DNA from: Paenibacillus sophorae
GTDB taxonomy: Bacteria; Bacillota; Bacilli; Paenibacillales; Paenibacillaceae
DNA length: 64,000 bases
Direction: 5' to 3'
NCBI RefSeq assembly: GCF_018966525.1
Contig: NZ_CP076607.1
Span: forward strand, 4,402,001-4,466,000
The position numbers and the translations under genes were made by a program. Position 1 is the stretch's first letter; every line of letters starts with the position of its first letter. Below, piece after piece: positions 25,609 through 34,027 of this stretch. The notes beneath the pieces are model-generated. The model did no database searches. It was not told the origin of the DNA and was given only the letters and a program-made list of their open reading frames with translations.

Positions 25609-26202
25609 ATGAAAGTTTTAGGTCGTTACGACAAAATTGGTAATCAAATTGTCGATACACATACAGGTGAAATAATAGATACTGACGACATTAAAAGAAC
25701 CGTCGAAGAAGACTTATTGACACACGCTAATCAAAGCGTTCGTACACTCTCTGAACTGGGGATTAACGCTGAAGTAAGAATAATCAAAGACAAGTTAGGT
25801 GAACCATATGAGGTTTTTTCAGTCAAAGAAAATCATGAATTCAACAAGATATTTAGGGTGGATGTGAATTATATGTTTGAAAACTCTGATTTGAGCATTG
25901 AGGCGGCAGGGTTCTTGGGACGATTTATTGGCAAACTACATTTCCCCTCTAACACTATTATGTTGAATGGGAAGCATCCAAACCAAGATGAAATGTGTGA
26001 ATTTTTAAGAATAGGAAGAACAAAATTAAACAGTATTTTAAAAGAGTTAGAATATTACGATGTAATCAAAAGAGTAAAAATAAATGGTAAAACATACATA
26101 TATATAAACCCATTTTTAGTTTGTACTGGCTTATTGGCAGTCGATACATATAAATTATTTGAAAAATCTATATATAATCCCAATAAAATTATATCTGATT
26201 AA
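25609..26202 (+). CDS. RepL-like winged-helix protein
   Basis: 197 residues, TTAGGAG before the ATG. The C-terminal ~80 residues look like a Firmicute RepL/phage winged helix: NTIMLNGKHPNQDEMCEFLR, IGRTKLNSILKELEYYDVIK, RVKINGKTYIYINPF. The N terminus (MKVLGRYDKIGNQIVDTHTG) is typical of a family found in Bacillus plasmids and phages. It might initiate replication or regulate transcription. Its place next to the prophage end, away from the expected replication module, favours a regulatory or accessory role. Confidence 0.55.
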   Translation: MKVLGRYDKIGNQIVDTHTGEIIDTDDIKRTVEEDLLTHANQSVRTLSELGINAEVRIIKDKLGEPYEVFSVKENHEFNKIFRVDVNYMFENSDLSIEAAGFLGRFIGKLHFPSNTIMLNGKHPNQDEMCEFLRIGRTKLNSILKELEYYDVIKRVKINGKTYIYINPFLVCTGLLAVDTYKLFEKSIYNPNKIISD

Positions 26203-26299
26203 TCGTAGTAATAACTAAGAAGAGCAAACGGCAAAAAGTGGATAAAAAGCAGTAAATATAAAGGGTTTAAGAGTTTTTGATTGTTCGTAAGTTGATGGT

Positions 26300-26335
26300 G
26301 CGTTGTTCGTGTGGCGAACAGCGTTATTTTATTTG
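26300..26335 (+). terminator. Hairpin after the RepL-like gene
   Basis: A 10-bp stem with two or three wobbles (26300-26309 with 26315-26324), core TGTTCG/CGAACA, loop TGTGG, followed by TATTTTATTT. A possible terminator or structured leader of the 33-codon ORF. Confidence 0.5.
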
Positions 26336-26353
26336 TTGAGGAGAAATATATAA

Positions 26354-26455
26354 ATGAATAGCATTTTTACAACTGAGTGCATAGAAGAGATTGAAGACCG
26401 TATCTTAAAAAAAGTTAAAAATTATCAGTTTGAAGATAACAATGAACATACATAA
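26354..26455 (+). CDS. 33-residue ORF at the prophage end
   Basis: ATG 26354 follows GAGGAG by eight bases. It encodes MNSIFTTECIEEIEDRILKK followed by VKNYQFEDNNEHT. Acidic and helical, no family. Small proteins beside an attachment site can be recombination directionality factors, but at 33 residues this is only a possibility. Confidence 0.4.
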   Translation: MNSIFTTECIEEIEDRILKKVKNYQFEDNNEHT

Positions 26456-26564
26456 AGATAAGCAGAACTGAACTTAACTATCTAACCAAAACAAAGAAAA
26501 TAGACTCTGTGTGACTTGTCTGCTTAAACTCCACGCACACCACCAAGCACGTATTAAACACTTA

Positions 26565-26604
26565 ACCCCACTTTGGATATTAATCCTCTGTGGGGTATTT
26601 TTAT
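26565..26604 (+). terminator. Terminal prophage terminator
   Basis: ACCCCAC (26565-26571) pairs with GTGGGGT (26590-26596), followed by ATTTTTAT. It lies ~25 bases before chromosomal sequence resumes and would stop phage transcripts from entering comM. Confidence 0.7.
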
Positions 26605-26640
26605 CGTGACAATGTATCCTATTATAAACATTATCGGGCT
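26605..26640. other. Prophage/chromosome junction (attR region) inside comM
   Basis: Recognisable ComM coding sequence begins at ~26627 with NIIGLPDSAIREA, whereas everything to the left is AT-rich phage DNA. The crossover therefore lies in roughly these 36 bases. The core cannot be defined without the left junction, which is outside the window. Confidence 0.7.
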
Positions 26641-28267
26641 TCCCGACTCTGCCATACGCGAGGCGGCTCTTCGCGTCCGCTCAGCCGTGAGGAATTGCGG
26701 GTTCCGCTATCCGCAGCAGCGGGTTACCATTAATCTGGCCCCGGCCGATCTGCGCAAGGAAGGCTCTGCTTTTGATCTCGCGATCGCTGTCGGCATTCTG
26801 ACGACAAGCGGTCAGCTTGTGATGCCAGCCGCGAGAACAACGCTAATGATCGGTGAGCTTGCGCTTGACGGCAGCCTCCGTCCGGTAACCGGCGTGCTGC
26901 CGATGATCGAGGCCGCCCGAAAGGCCGGTTTCGGGGCTGTGCTGCTGCCGCGCGGCAACGCGGCGGAAGCAGCCCTAATCGGCGGAATGCTGGTCTACGC
27001 TGTTGATCATTTGCGGGATCTGCGAGGACCGGAGCCGCAACCTTCGCATACTGAAAGTATCATTGAGATGGAAGAACGGAAAGGCACTTCTGAAGCCACC
27101 GAAACTGCAGGTTCAGCCAATTCCGATACGGCGGTTGAACTGGACGACGGAACGAACAGCCTGCCGTTTCCGGTAACGACAAGCAGCGGGCCAAGCCTGT
27201 CTCAGCCTGTAATGGCGCTTTCACTGGAGCATCTTCGTTATATTGCTCCCGTCAGCTTTCCCTCCAACACCGAATCTGCAGAAGCAATGCAAGAGGACTA
27301 CAGCGATGTGCTGGGCCAGCATCATGTCAAACGGGCGCTCACCATTGCCGCCGCCGGAATGCATAACATCCTTCTTATTGGCCCGCCCGGCACGGGCAAG
27401 ACGATGATGATCAAGCGGCTGCCCGGTATTCTGCCGGCCCTGACCGACAGCGAAGCGCTGGAGGTCACCCAAATATTCAGCGCCGCAGGCAAGCTGAAGG
27501 ACGCTCACCGGGGACTGATTCGAGAGAGACCCTTCCGCTCGCCCCATCACACCATCTCCGCAGCGGGGTTGATTGGCGGCGGCAGCGTTCCAAAGCCGGG
27601 CGAGGTCAGTCTGGCGCATCGGGGCATTCTGTTCCTTGACGAGATGCCTGAATTCACACGCAGCGTGCTGGAAGTGCTGCGCCAGCCGCTGGAGGACCAT
27701 GTCGTAACGATCAGCCGGGCAAGGGCCGCGTTTACCTTTCCAGCTAGATTTATGCTTGCCGCTTCAATGAATCCGTGCCACTGCGGCTTTCTGGGTAGCG
27801 GGCATCCCCAGCAGCGATGCACATGCAGCGCTGCGCGCATCGCTCAGTACCGTGGGCGGATCTCGGGGCCGCTGCTGGACCGCATCGACCTCCAGGTGGA
27901 TGTGCCAAGGCCCAGAGAATGGGATATTAACGGACGAAGCGCCAGCCTGTCGACGGCGGAAATGCGCTCCAGTGTGGAAGCGGCTCAAGCCATTCAGGCT
28001 GAGCGCTACCGACGCCTGCCCATCTCCTGGAACAGCGAGCTTTACGGCACATCTCTTCGCCGTTACGCCGATCCCGGTCCCGAGGGCGCCCGAATGCTGC
28101 ACTCACTGCTGGAGAACCTGGGACTAAGTATGCGTTCTTACGACCGCATTCTAAAGCTGTCCCGCACCATCGCCGACATGGACGGAGCGGACCGGATTTC
28201 ATCCGCACACATTGCGGAGGCGCTGCAGTACCGCAACCTGGACAAGCAGCCCCTGGAGGAGGAATAG
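26627..28267 (+). pseudogene. comM: comM (yifB) Mg-chelatase-like AAA ATPase, 5' end displaced by prophage
   Basis: The frame carries ComM/YifB from the NIIGLPDSAIREA motif to the C terminus: the Lon-like N domain (INLAPADLRKEGSAFDLAIA), Walker A GPPGTGKTMMIKR, Walker B ILFLDEMPEF, the cysteine cluster NPCHCGFLG...QRCTCS and SGPLLDRIDLQ. ComM is a helicase-like ATPase that promotes branch migration during natural transformation. Normal homologues have ~30-35 further N-terminal residues, which must lie on the far side of the prophage. The frame runs upstream into phage DNA (ATG 26573 or 26612, GTG 26606) without a proper ribosome binding site, so the lysogen probably makes no functional ComM. 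Excision would restore the gene. Confidence 0.85.
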
Positions 28268-28455
28268 AATCCAAGCGTTCTTTTCACTTCATATTATAGA
28301 AGAAAAAATTAGACGAAATGTGCGAGTCAGCCGCGAAAAAGTGTGTTTAAGCGGAGAGCCATCCTAAATACGCCTAATAATCTGGTTCGTTCTATTAGCA
28401 TCTGTTGCAGACTCGATATTCTACCGGACTGCAAACGCAAGAAAGACTAAATGAA

Positions 28456-28989
28456 TCAGCTTTCGGCCGGCGGGTTCCCGATCGCTTCCTGTTGCGAGGC
28501 CAAGGCATCCATAATGGCTTCAAATGACACCGGCTTATAATTCCAGTGCTCCACACAAACATTGAAATGATTGATCCCTTCGTACTTTTGCCCATGGATA
28601 TGACCGTGTATATTTACGTAAGGCATGTGCCGATTCATGTACAAAGGCTCATGGGTAAGCAGAAAAAAATCCTTATAAATAATGCCGTTCCCGCTCACTT
28701 CCTGAAATCCGGCATCCAGCCACCAGCTGCGGGAACGGTCACGGTCATGGTTGCCCAGAACCATCGTCTTGTAACCGTTCAGTCTGCACAGTATTTGGCT
28801 TGTCCCCTCTTTGCCCAAAAATGAAAAATCCCCCAGATGAAATACCTGATCCGCTTTGCCTACCGTTTCGTTCCAGCTCGCAATCATCGATTCATTCATC
28901 TGCTCCGCATTCTCAAACGGCCTGGATTCATAATCAATAATGGCTTTATGCCCAAAATGATGATCCGACGTGAAAAAGACTTTTGTCAT
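28456..28989 (-). CDS. Calcineurin-like metallophosphoesterase
   Basis: 177 residues, GGAGAGGG upstream of the ATG. The di-metal motifs are intact and in order: DHHFGH (D8/H10 region), GDFSF, LGNHDRD, a histidine in LLTHEPLY and HGHIHG near the end. Single-domain metallophosphoesterases of this size hydrolyse small phosphoesters; the substrate cannot be told. It is convergent with comM, and the ~190 bases between them hold no recognised element. Confidence 0.85.
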   Translation of the reverse strand: MTKVFFTSDHHFGHKAIIDYESRPFENAEQMNESMIASWNETVGKADQVFHLGDFSFLGKEGTSQILCRLNGYKTMVLGNHDRDRSRSWWLDAGFQEVSGNGIIYKDFFLLTHEPLYMNRHMPYVNIHGHIHGQKYEGINHFNVCVEHWNYKPVSFEAIMDALASQQEAIGNPPAES

Positions 28990-29255
28990 CCATCCCTCTC
29001 CTCCTCTGTTTACGATTTCATATGTATATAGACAGCCTTATAAAAACAGGATGCGTTTCTCGTAGAAGTATAAGGCAAAAGATAAGCGCCCAGTTTTATT
29101 TACTTATATAAAAAAACGCTTACTTGATGCTTTCTTCATGCATAGCAAACAGGCTCCGCACGTGACTCTTGCCAGTTACGCCCGAAGCCTTATTGCGATT
29201 CCTGCTCACCCTTAATATCTGCTGTATCAGATCGAAGCTTCCGCTTTCCACCGAT
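28990..29255. other. Intergenic stretch with an unassigned 43-codon open frame (29120-29251, minus strand)
   Basis: A minus-strand frame starting at GTG 29251 reads VESGSFDLIQQILRVSRNRN followed by KASGVTGKSHVRSLFAMHEE and SIK, and ends at 29120 just before a T-run. The residue pattern looks protein-like, but no ribosome binding site or family is seen. It may be a gene remnant or chance. Nothing else is recognised here. Confidence 0.25.
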
Positions 29256-29684
29256 TCACAAATTACGCTTATGAAACCGCGGATTGTCTGATGATTGCAT
29301 CAGTTCGGCAAGAATCGGCGTACCCTCATTCTCAATCAGCCATTGCCGCATCGCTTTAATCGCCTCAACCTGCCCGCCTCCGTTATCCCGCCAGGTCAGT
29401 AGTTCAATTACATTAATAATCAGCATCATCAAGCTAGAATTATTGCTCTGCGACTTATCCGCGCGTATTTTTTGGAACAGCGCTTCATTTTCCCAATCAA
29501 TTAATATTTCTTCCGCGATCGCCGGCCTCATGACAGTAAAAGTCTGACGGCACGAGCCGCAGTTGATGGTCGTAACCGGCTCTGAATTAAATACAACTCC
29601 AATTTCCTGCCCGCAATGTTGGCATACAAATTTCACTTGTATATCATACGGTTGTTGTTTCACTCGGACAGCCTCCTCTTGCAT
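29256..29684 (-). CDS. Zinc-ribbon hypothetical protein
   Basis: 142 residues. A four-cysteine ribbon, CQHCGQ (~20-25) and NCGSCRQTF (~41-49), is followed by a helical C-terminal part (LMMLIINVIELLTWRDNGGG). No named family. Probably metal-binding and cytoplasmic. Confidence 0.6.
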   Translation of the reverse strand: MQEEAVRVKQQPYDIQVKFVCQHCGQEIGVVFNSEPVTTINCGSCRQTFTVMRPAIAEEILIDWENEALFQKIRADKSQSNNSSLMMLIINVIELLTWRDNGGGQVEAIKAMRQWLIENEGTPILAELMQSSDNPRFHKRNL

Positions 29685-29848
29685 GTAATAAACGGTTACA
29701 CTAATGTATACCCATTTTCATTCGGGACTGACCCATAGCACCGCCTTTTTGAAACTCTAATCCCATAGTTAACGAGCCTGGATTGCTCAAAAGTCAATAT
29801 TGTTGCCTCCGACAGGCATTTGTACTTTTCGTATAAACCACCCTAACT

Positions 29849-30271
29849 TTAGAATGCCTCGCAAATATGATTGAGCGAAGCGATACTTAAATCCCTGTTT
29901 AACATTACGGTAATGACATCAAAAGACACGAGACGTTCGCCTTGACGATTGGCATGCATATAAACTCCCGCTGTCCGCCGCACCTGGTCTATCTTGCGGG
30001 CATCTACCGATTCCTCCGGCGTTCCCTGCACCAGAGTTCCGCTTCGGCTGCGCACTTCGACAAAAACCAGGCGGCCGCCCTGCTCGGCTATAATGTCGAT
30101 CTCTCCCGTCCGGCAGCGCCAGTTGCGCTCCATAATGCCATAGCCTTTGGCGGAAAGGTAAAGCACGGCTGCTTCTTCGGCTGCTCTGCCTTTTTGCTTA
30201 CGGTTATAATAGGCTTCTTCGCTCTTGGCGTAATTCTCCGCCTTTCCGTTCAGCTCATTCAATTCGTTCAT
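29849..30271 (-). CDS. yraN: YraN / UPF0102 endonuclease-like protein
   Basis: The core has the PD-(D/E)XK-like UPF0102 pattern: KGRAAEEAAVLYLSAKGYGI, RNWRCRTGEIDIIAEQGGRL and VFVEVRSRSG. The frame opens at 30313, but the ATG at 30271 (MNELNELNG) has AGGGA seven bases upstream and overlaps the preceding gene by only 17 bases, so it is preferred. The gene commonly follows rnhB/ylqG/ylqH in Firmicutes and lies next to comM, as here. Confidence 0.85.
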   Translation of the reverse strand: MNELNELNGKAENYAKSEEAYYNRKQKGRAAEEAAVLYLSAKGYGIMERNWRCRTGEIDIIAEQGGRLVFVEVRSRSGTLVQGTPEESVDARKIDQVRRTAGVYMHANRQGERLVSFDVITVMLNRDLSIASLNHICEAF

Positions 30272-30569
30272 GCCATTCCCTGGTTCCGGCGGCGGCATCA
30301 CTGCGGTAGACATAGCTTAATATTTCAGCTACCAAGTGATATAATTCGGGTGGAATTTGCTGGTCGAGATCAAGTTTGGAAAGCACCTCGACTAATGCGG
30401 CATCCTCCTGGACGGCAACGCCGTTTTCCTTTGCCTTCTGTAAAATCGCTTCAGCAATGTTTCCCTGTCCCTTGGCGACAACGACCGGAGCTTCGGTCTT
30501 CCCCGGCACGTATTTGAGCGCTACCGCTTTTTTCATCTTGTTTAAGAGTTCCCCGGAAGAATCTTTCAT
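30255..30569 (-). CDS. ylqH: FlhB C-terminal-like protein YlqH
   Basis: 104 residues resembling the cytoplasmic domain of FlhB/YscU: AVALKYVPGKTEAPVVVAKG, AEAILQKAKENGVAVQED, EVLSKLDLDQQIPPELYHLV. It lacks the membrane half. The NPTH autocleavage motif is replaced by VPGK, as in YlqH proteins. The ATG overlaps the stop of ylqG (ATGA), so the pair is translationally coupled. Confidence 0.85.
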   Translation of the reverse strand: MKDSSGELLNKMKKAVALKYVPGKTEAPVVVAKGQGNIAEAILQKAKENGVAVQEDAALVEVLSKLDLDQQIPPELYHLVAEILSYVYRSDAAAGTREWHERIE

Positions 30570-32884
30570 ATGCGGTAATCCACTCCTTTGTAAGAATCGG
30601 GAACATAATCGTCCGGGATGCCCGGTCCCTTGCCCGGCTTTTCGGTATTTTGAACAGGGAACGGCTCAGCCTTAAAGGAGGAAAGCTGATAGCCAATCGT
30701 CACTATTGCGGACTTAATCTCATCCTTCGACGATTCAAGCAGTGCCTGCGCCCATGGCTCATTATTGTGCAGCTTCAGGCTGACAATCCGGTCAACGACC
30801 TGCACGTCGACGAGCGTCTGACCCAGAGCCTTCATATCCAGATCAAACCACAGCCGGCAGTTTGACGCATCAAGCTCCCCCTTGGGCCCCCGCCGGGACT
30901 GTATATGGACGGAAGCGGTCTCCTCCCCGTCCGGTCCCTTAAGCGGCAGGAACAGCGTAACCTGCGCAAATGGCGCCGTCCGGTCCGTGTTCAGCAGCAG
31001 CTGCTGGCCGGTCAGATGCTGTACCAGCTGCCCCGCGGCTTCTTTCAGCGCCGCGGGAACGTCGCTGCTGCTCATTGCCTGCAGCAGCACGCCCTTGACC
31101 GTGTCGCCGGCCCGCTCCCCGGCGACCGCTCCCGGCGCGCCCTGCGGATGCGCCGGGCCCGGCTCCGCGTTGGCGGCGGATAGCCCCCCGCCGCTGCGGA
31201 GCGCCTGCTGCTCGTGCTCCGCACCGAGCAGCTTGAGCACCCGCGCCACCCATGCTCCGCTCTGGGTGGCGTCCGGCTGCGGCAGAGCCGCAGCCGGACC
31301 CTTCCCGCGCGCGGCATCCGCGCGGGAAGGCTCTCCCGCCGCGTCCGACGGCGGGAGAGCGGCGAGCTGCGGCAGCGCGTCCCGCAGCTCGCCGAGCACG
31401 CCCTGCAGCTTCGCGAGCAGGGCGCCAGCCCGCGGCTGCGCCTCTGCTGCTGCCAGCCCTTTTACGGCCCGCGCTTCATCAGCCGCCGACCCATTGGCCC
31501 ATACTCCTCCGGCTCCGGCCTCTTCAGCCGCCGACCCATTGGCCCGCACTCCTCCGGCTCCCACCTCTTCAGCCGCAGACCCATCGGCCCGCACTCCTCC
31601 GGCTCCCGCATCGCCAGGTGCCGATCCATCGGTCTGCACGCTTCCAGCCTTCGCTTCGCCTGCGGCCATACCACCGTTCTGCGCTTTGCTGGTCCGGGTC
31701 TCATTAGCCGCTATTCCGCCCGTTTCCGCTTCTCCAGTCTGCGCCTGCGCTTCATCTGCCGCCAAAACCCGGCCTGCCTGTTCACTTTCAGCCCCGGCTT
31801 CACCTGCAGCCTGTCCTCCTTCCGGCATGCTCGCGCCATTAACTGATGCTTCGCTGCCACCTGTCAGGCCTTTGCCGACGGTTCCACCTTCACCAGGGGC
31901 TTCCGCTGCGCTTCCAGCAGCTTCCATCCCCCGTCCGGGCTGCGACTTTCCGTTTATTCCTTCAACCGCATCCGGATCTCCTGGTGTACCAGCCTCCGAC
32001 AGAGCTGCCCCGCTTCTGTCCGCCGGTTCCCCAGCGGCTTCCGTCTTCACCGCTACGCTCCCCGCCGCAGCACTGCCACTGTTGGTTGTAATCGAATCCG
32101 TTCCGGCGGACGACAAGTTTACGCCCGAAGGCCCCGAATTTCCCGCCTGTGCTCCATTGTTTAAGGTTTTCTCCGCTCCGGCAGTTCCCGCTGGCGGATT
32201 GGCAGCATTTCCGGTGAGACCCCCAGCCGCTTCAGGAGAAGCGCCAGTACTAACGCCATGCTGCGCCGCCAATCTTTCGCCGCCGCCCTTCTGCTGCTCC
32301 ATCCACAGGTTCAACTGATCCTCCAGTGCGGACAACAGCTGGTGAAGCTGCGGCCCGAACACCGCCTGCTGAAGTCCTCTGACACTTTCAGGAGTTACCG
32401 GGAGGCCTCTTTTTTCCGCAATGACAGCCGCTTCCAGCCACTCCTGTACAGGCACATTCGCTGGCTTGGCGTCCATAACCAGATTCAGCTTGGCGGCCGT
32501 TTCCTTGGTCAAAGGCAGTCCTCCGGCCTGCATGGCCTGTATGATCTCGCGCCCTGCCTTTGAATCGGTCAGCCCTAGCGCATTCAGCGCCTCCCCCATC
32601 GTCTGCGGGGAAGCGCTGCTGCCCGCCGGAGCCGGCTTCAATACCGGCAGCCCCCGCTCACCCGGAGGTCCCACCTGCAGAGTTAGTGATTGCCCCGGCT
32701 GCAGCGGCGTCTCCAGCTCTGCGCGCACAGGCGTGCCGTGAATTTGCACCAACGCTTCTTTTCCCGATTCCGATACATTGAGAACAACGCCGCGGACCAA
32801 CTGTCCTTCTTTCAATTCAAGTGTTTTCGCTTCTCCAGGCTTGCTGTCTCCCAGCAGTCCGCGAATCAAAGACCCAATGTTCAC
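30566..32884 (-). CDS. ylqG: YlqG-type large protein with low-complexity repeat centre
   Basis: 772 residues, GTG start after GGGGGAAG. The N-terminal ~190 residues are an ordinary folded part (IGSLIRGLLGDSKPGEAKTL ... EALNALGLTDSKAGREIIQA). The centre (~200-560) is extremely Ala/Gly/Glu-rich. The C-terminal ~150 residues resemble a FliK-like hook-length-control domain (VTLFLPLKGPDGEETASVHI ... LWFDLDMKALGQTLVDVQVV). Coupling to the FlhB-like ylqH supports an export-related or fossil flagellar role. The centre contains decaying 15-residue repeats. Confidence 0.75.
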   Translation of the reverse strand: MNIGSLIRGLLGDSKPGEAKTLELKEGQLVRGVVLNVSESGKEALVQIHGTPVRAELETPLQPGQSLTLQVGPPGERGLPVLKPAPAGSSASPQTMGEALNALGLTDSKAGREIIQAMQAGGLPLTKETAAKLNLVMDAKPANVPVQEWLEAAVIAEKRGLPVTPESVRGLQQAVFGPQLHQLLSALEDQLNLWMEQQKGGGERLAAQHGVSTGASPEAAGGLTGNAANPPAGTAGAEKTLNNGAQAGNSGPSGVNLSSAGTDSITTNSGSAAAGSVAVKTEAAGEPADRSGAALSEAGTPGDPDAVEGINGKSQPGRGMEAAGSAAEAPGEGGTVGKGLTGGSEASVNGASMPEGGQAAGEAGAESEQAGRVLAADEAQAQTGEAETGGIAANETRTSKAQNGGMAAGEAKAGSVQTDGSAPGDAGAGGVRADGSAAEEVGAGGVRANGSAAEEAGAGGVWANGSAADEARAVKGLAAAEAQPRAGALLAKLQGVLGELRDALPQLAALPPSDAAGEPSRADAARGKGPAAALPQPDATQSGAWVARVLKLLGAEHEQQALRSGGGLSAANAEPGPAHPQGAPGAVAGERAGDTVKGVLLQAMSSSDVPAALKEAAGQLVQHLTGQQLLLNTDRTAPFAQVTLFLPLKGPDGEETASVHIQSRRGPKGELDASNCRLWFDLDMKALGQTLVDVQVVDRIVSLKLHNNEPWAQALLESSKDEIKSAIVTIGYQLSSFKAEPFPVQNTEKPGKGPGIPDDYVPDSYKGVDYRI
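31486..31710 (-). repeat. Decaying 45-bp tandem repeat inside ylqG
   Basis: Five consecutive 45-base units start at 31486, 31531, 31576, 31621 and 31666. The first two are nearly identical and later ones diverge. Each encodes a variant of GSAAEEAGAGGVRAN. The length is an exact multiple of three, so copy-number change keeps the frame. Confidence 0.85.
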
Positions 32885-33048
32885 GCCGCTTCCCCCTGTC
32901 TTCTTTTCTTCTTGCTTTTATATCGGCATCCGCCGACATTTTTGCAAGTGAAGCGGTTTGTTCTCCATTTTATCTTGTGAAAAAAACAGCCCGGCTTAAC
33001 AACCTGGCCGGACTGCCCTACATCTATATTTTTAATTTCAAGAATCTA

Positions 33049-33672
33049 CTAAAATAATGTAGGCTGCTCCACCAGGATCCTCCCCAAAAAGCTGCGCCGA
33101 TGCATCGGCGTCGGCCCCAGCGTTACAATCCGCTCGCGGTGAAGCTTTGTCGCATACCCCTTATGTATGGCAATCCCGTAATCCGGATACAAGTCCTCCC
33201 ATAATCCTTCGCACAGCCTGTCGCGAGTCACTTTGGCTATGATGGACGCCGCTGCGATCGATTGACTGTTGGCATCCCCCTTAATGATCGCCTGCTGGGG
33301 CAGAGGGAGATCGATTTTTTCCGCGTCAATCAGCATATAATCCGGCAGGATACCGAGCCCTTTCACGGCTTTTTTCATGGCCAGCCTTGAAGCCTGCTTG
33401 ATGTTGATTTCATCGATCATGGATGAGTCCACATGACCCACACCAACAGCCAACGCCTGCTCCATAATTAACTCGTACAGGGCTTCCCGTTTTTTGGCAG
33501 TCAGCTTTTTGGAGTCATCCACACCCTCGATAATCAGACCCTCCGGCAAAATGACCGCCGCTGCAACCACGTCGCCGAACAGACAGCCTCTGCCCACTTC
33601 GTCCACTCCGGCAATGCGAAAGTAGGACTGCCCCCAACCCTCTTTTTCATAGAACAGCATATCGATATCCAT
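33049..33672 (-). CDS. rnhB: Ribonuclease HII
   Basis: 207 residues. RNase HII cuts the RNA strand of hybrids and single ribonucleotides in DNA. The catalytic set is visible: Asp/Glu in AGVDEVGRG (~23-31), DSKKL, the Asp in YMLIDAEK, and KGDANSQSIAAASIIAKVTRDRL. The loop after GRG reads CLFGD where most homologues have PLAGP, an unusual variant near the active site. The start ATGGATATCGATATG follows GGTGGG. Confidence 0.9.
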   Translation of the reverse strand: MDIDMLFYEKEGWGQSYFRIAGVDEVGRGCLFGDVVAAAVILPEGLIIEGVDDSKKLTAKKREALYELIMEQALAVGVGHVDSSMIDEINIKQASRLAMKKAVKGLGILPDYMLIDAEKIDLPLPQQAIIKGDANSQSIAAASIIAKVTRDRLCEGLWEDLYPDYGIAIHKGYATKLHRERIVTLGPTPMHRRSFLGRILVEQPTLF

Positions 33673-34027
33673 TCGTTACCCACCTGCCAAACTGTAATTT
33701 CCGCTGCTTATCGTCTGCTTTATATTTAAGCTTACCACAGGCCGGCGGGCAAGGTCATTCCACTAGTTTACGGGGGTTCTTTTCCCCTAGCGGATCAGTA
33801 AACACTGCAATGCTTATACTTCTAGTTATTGAAACGCAATTTTATGCAAAAAGTTTCTCCGCTTTCGTTAACCTCTTCCTATTCAATGCAAAAAAAGAGC
33901 CGCCGAAAATGGCGAACTCTTTGTCTGCAGCGCACTGATATTCAATTGCTGGTTACGCATAAAACTGTATTGCACGTGGAAGATTTCCTGCGTTTGGGCT
34001 TGCCATCATCAAGTGCAAACCGCGCTG

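Noticed and set aside
26573..26626. ATG 26573 as the true start of comM
   Set aside because: These codons run through a phage terminator stem and lack a ribosome binding site; homologues have a different N terminus that must lie beyond the prophage.
31441..31710. Repeat array considered as a CRISPR
   Set aside because: Units are contiguous 45-mers without spacers and are coding repeats of ylqG.
30882..32318. Long plus-strand open frame (478 codons) opposite ylqG
   Set aside because: It is the antisense shadow of the GC-rich, Ala/Gly repeat region of ylqG; composition is Ser/Ala/Pro low complexity with no ribosome binding site or family.
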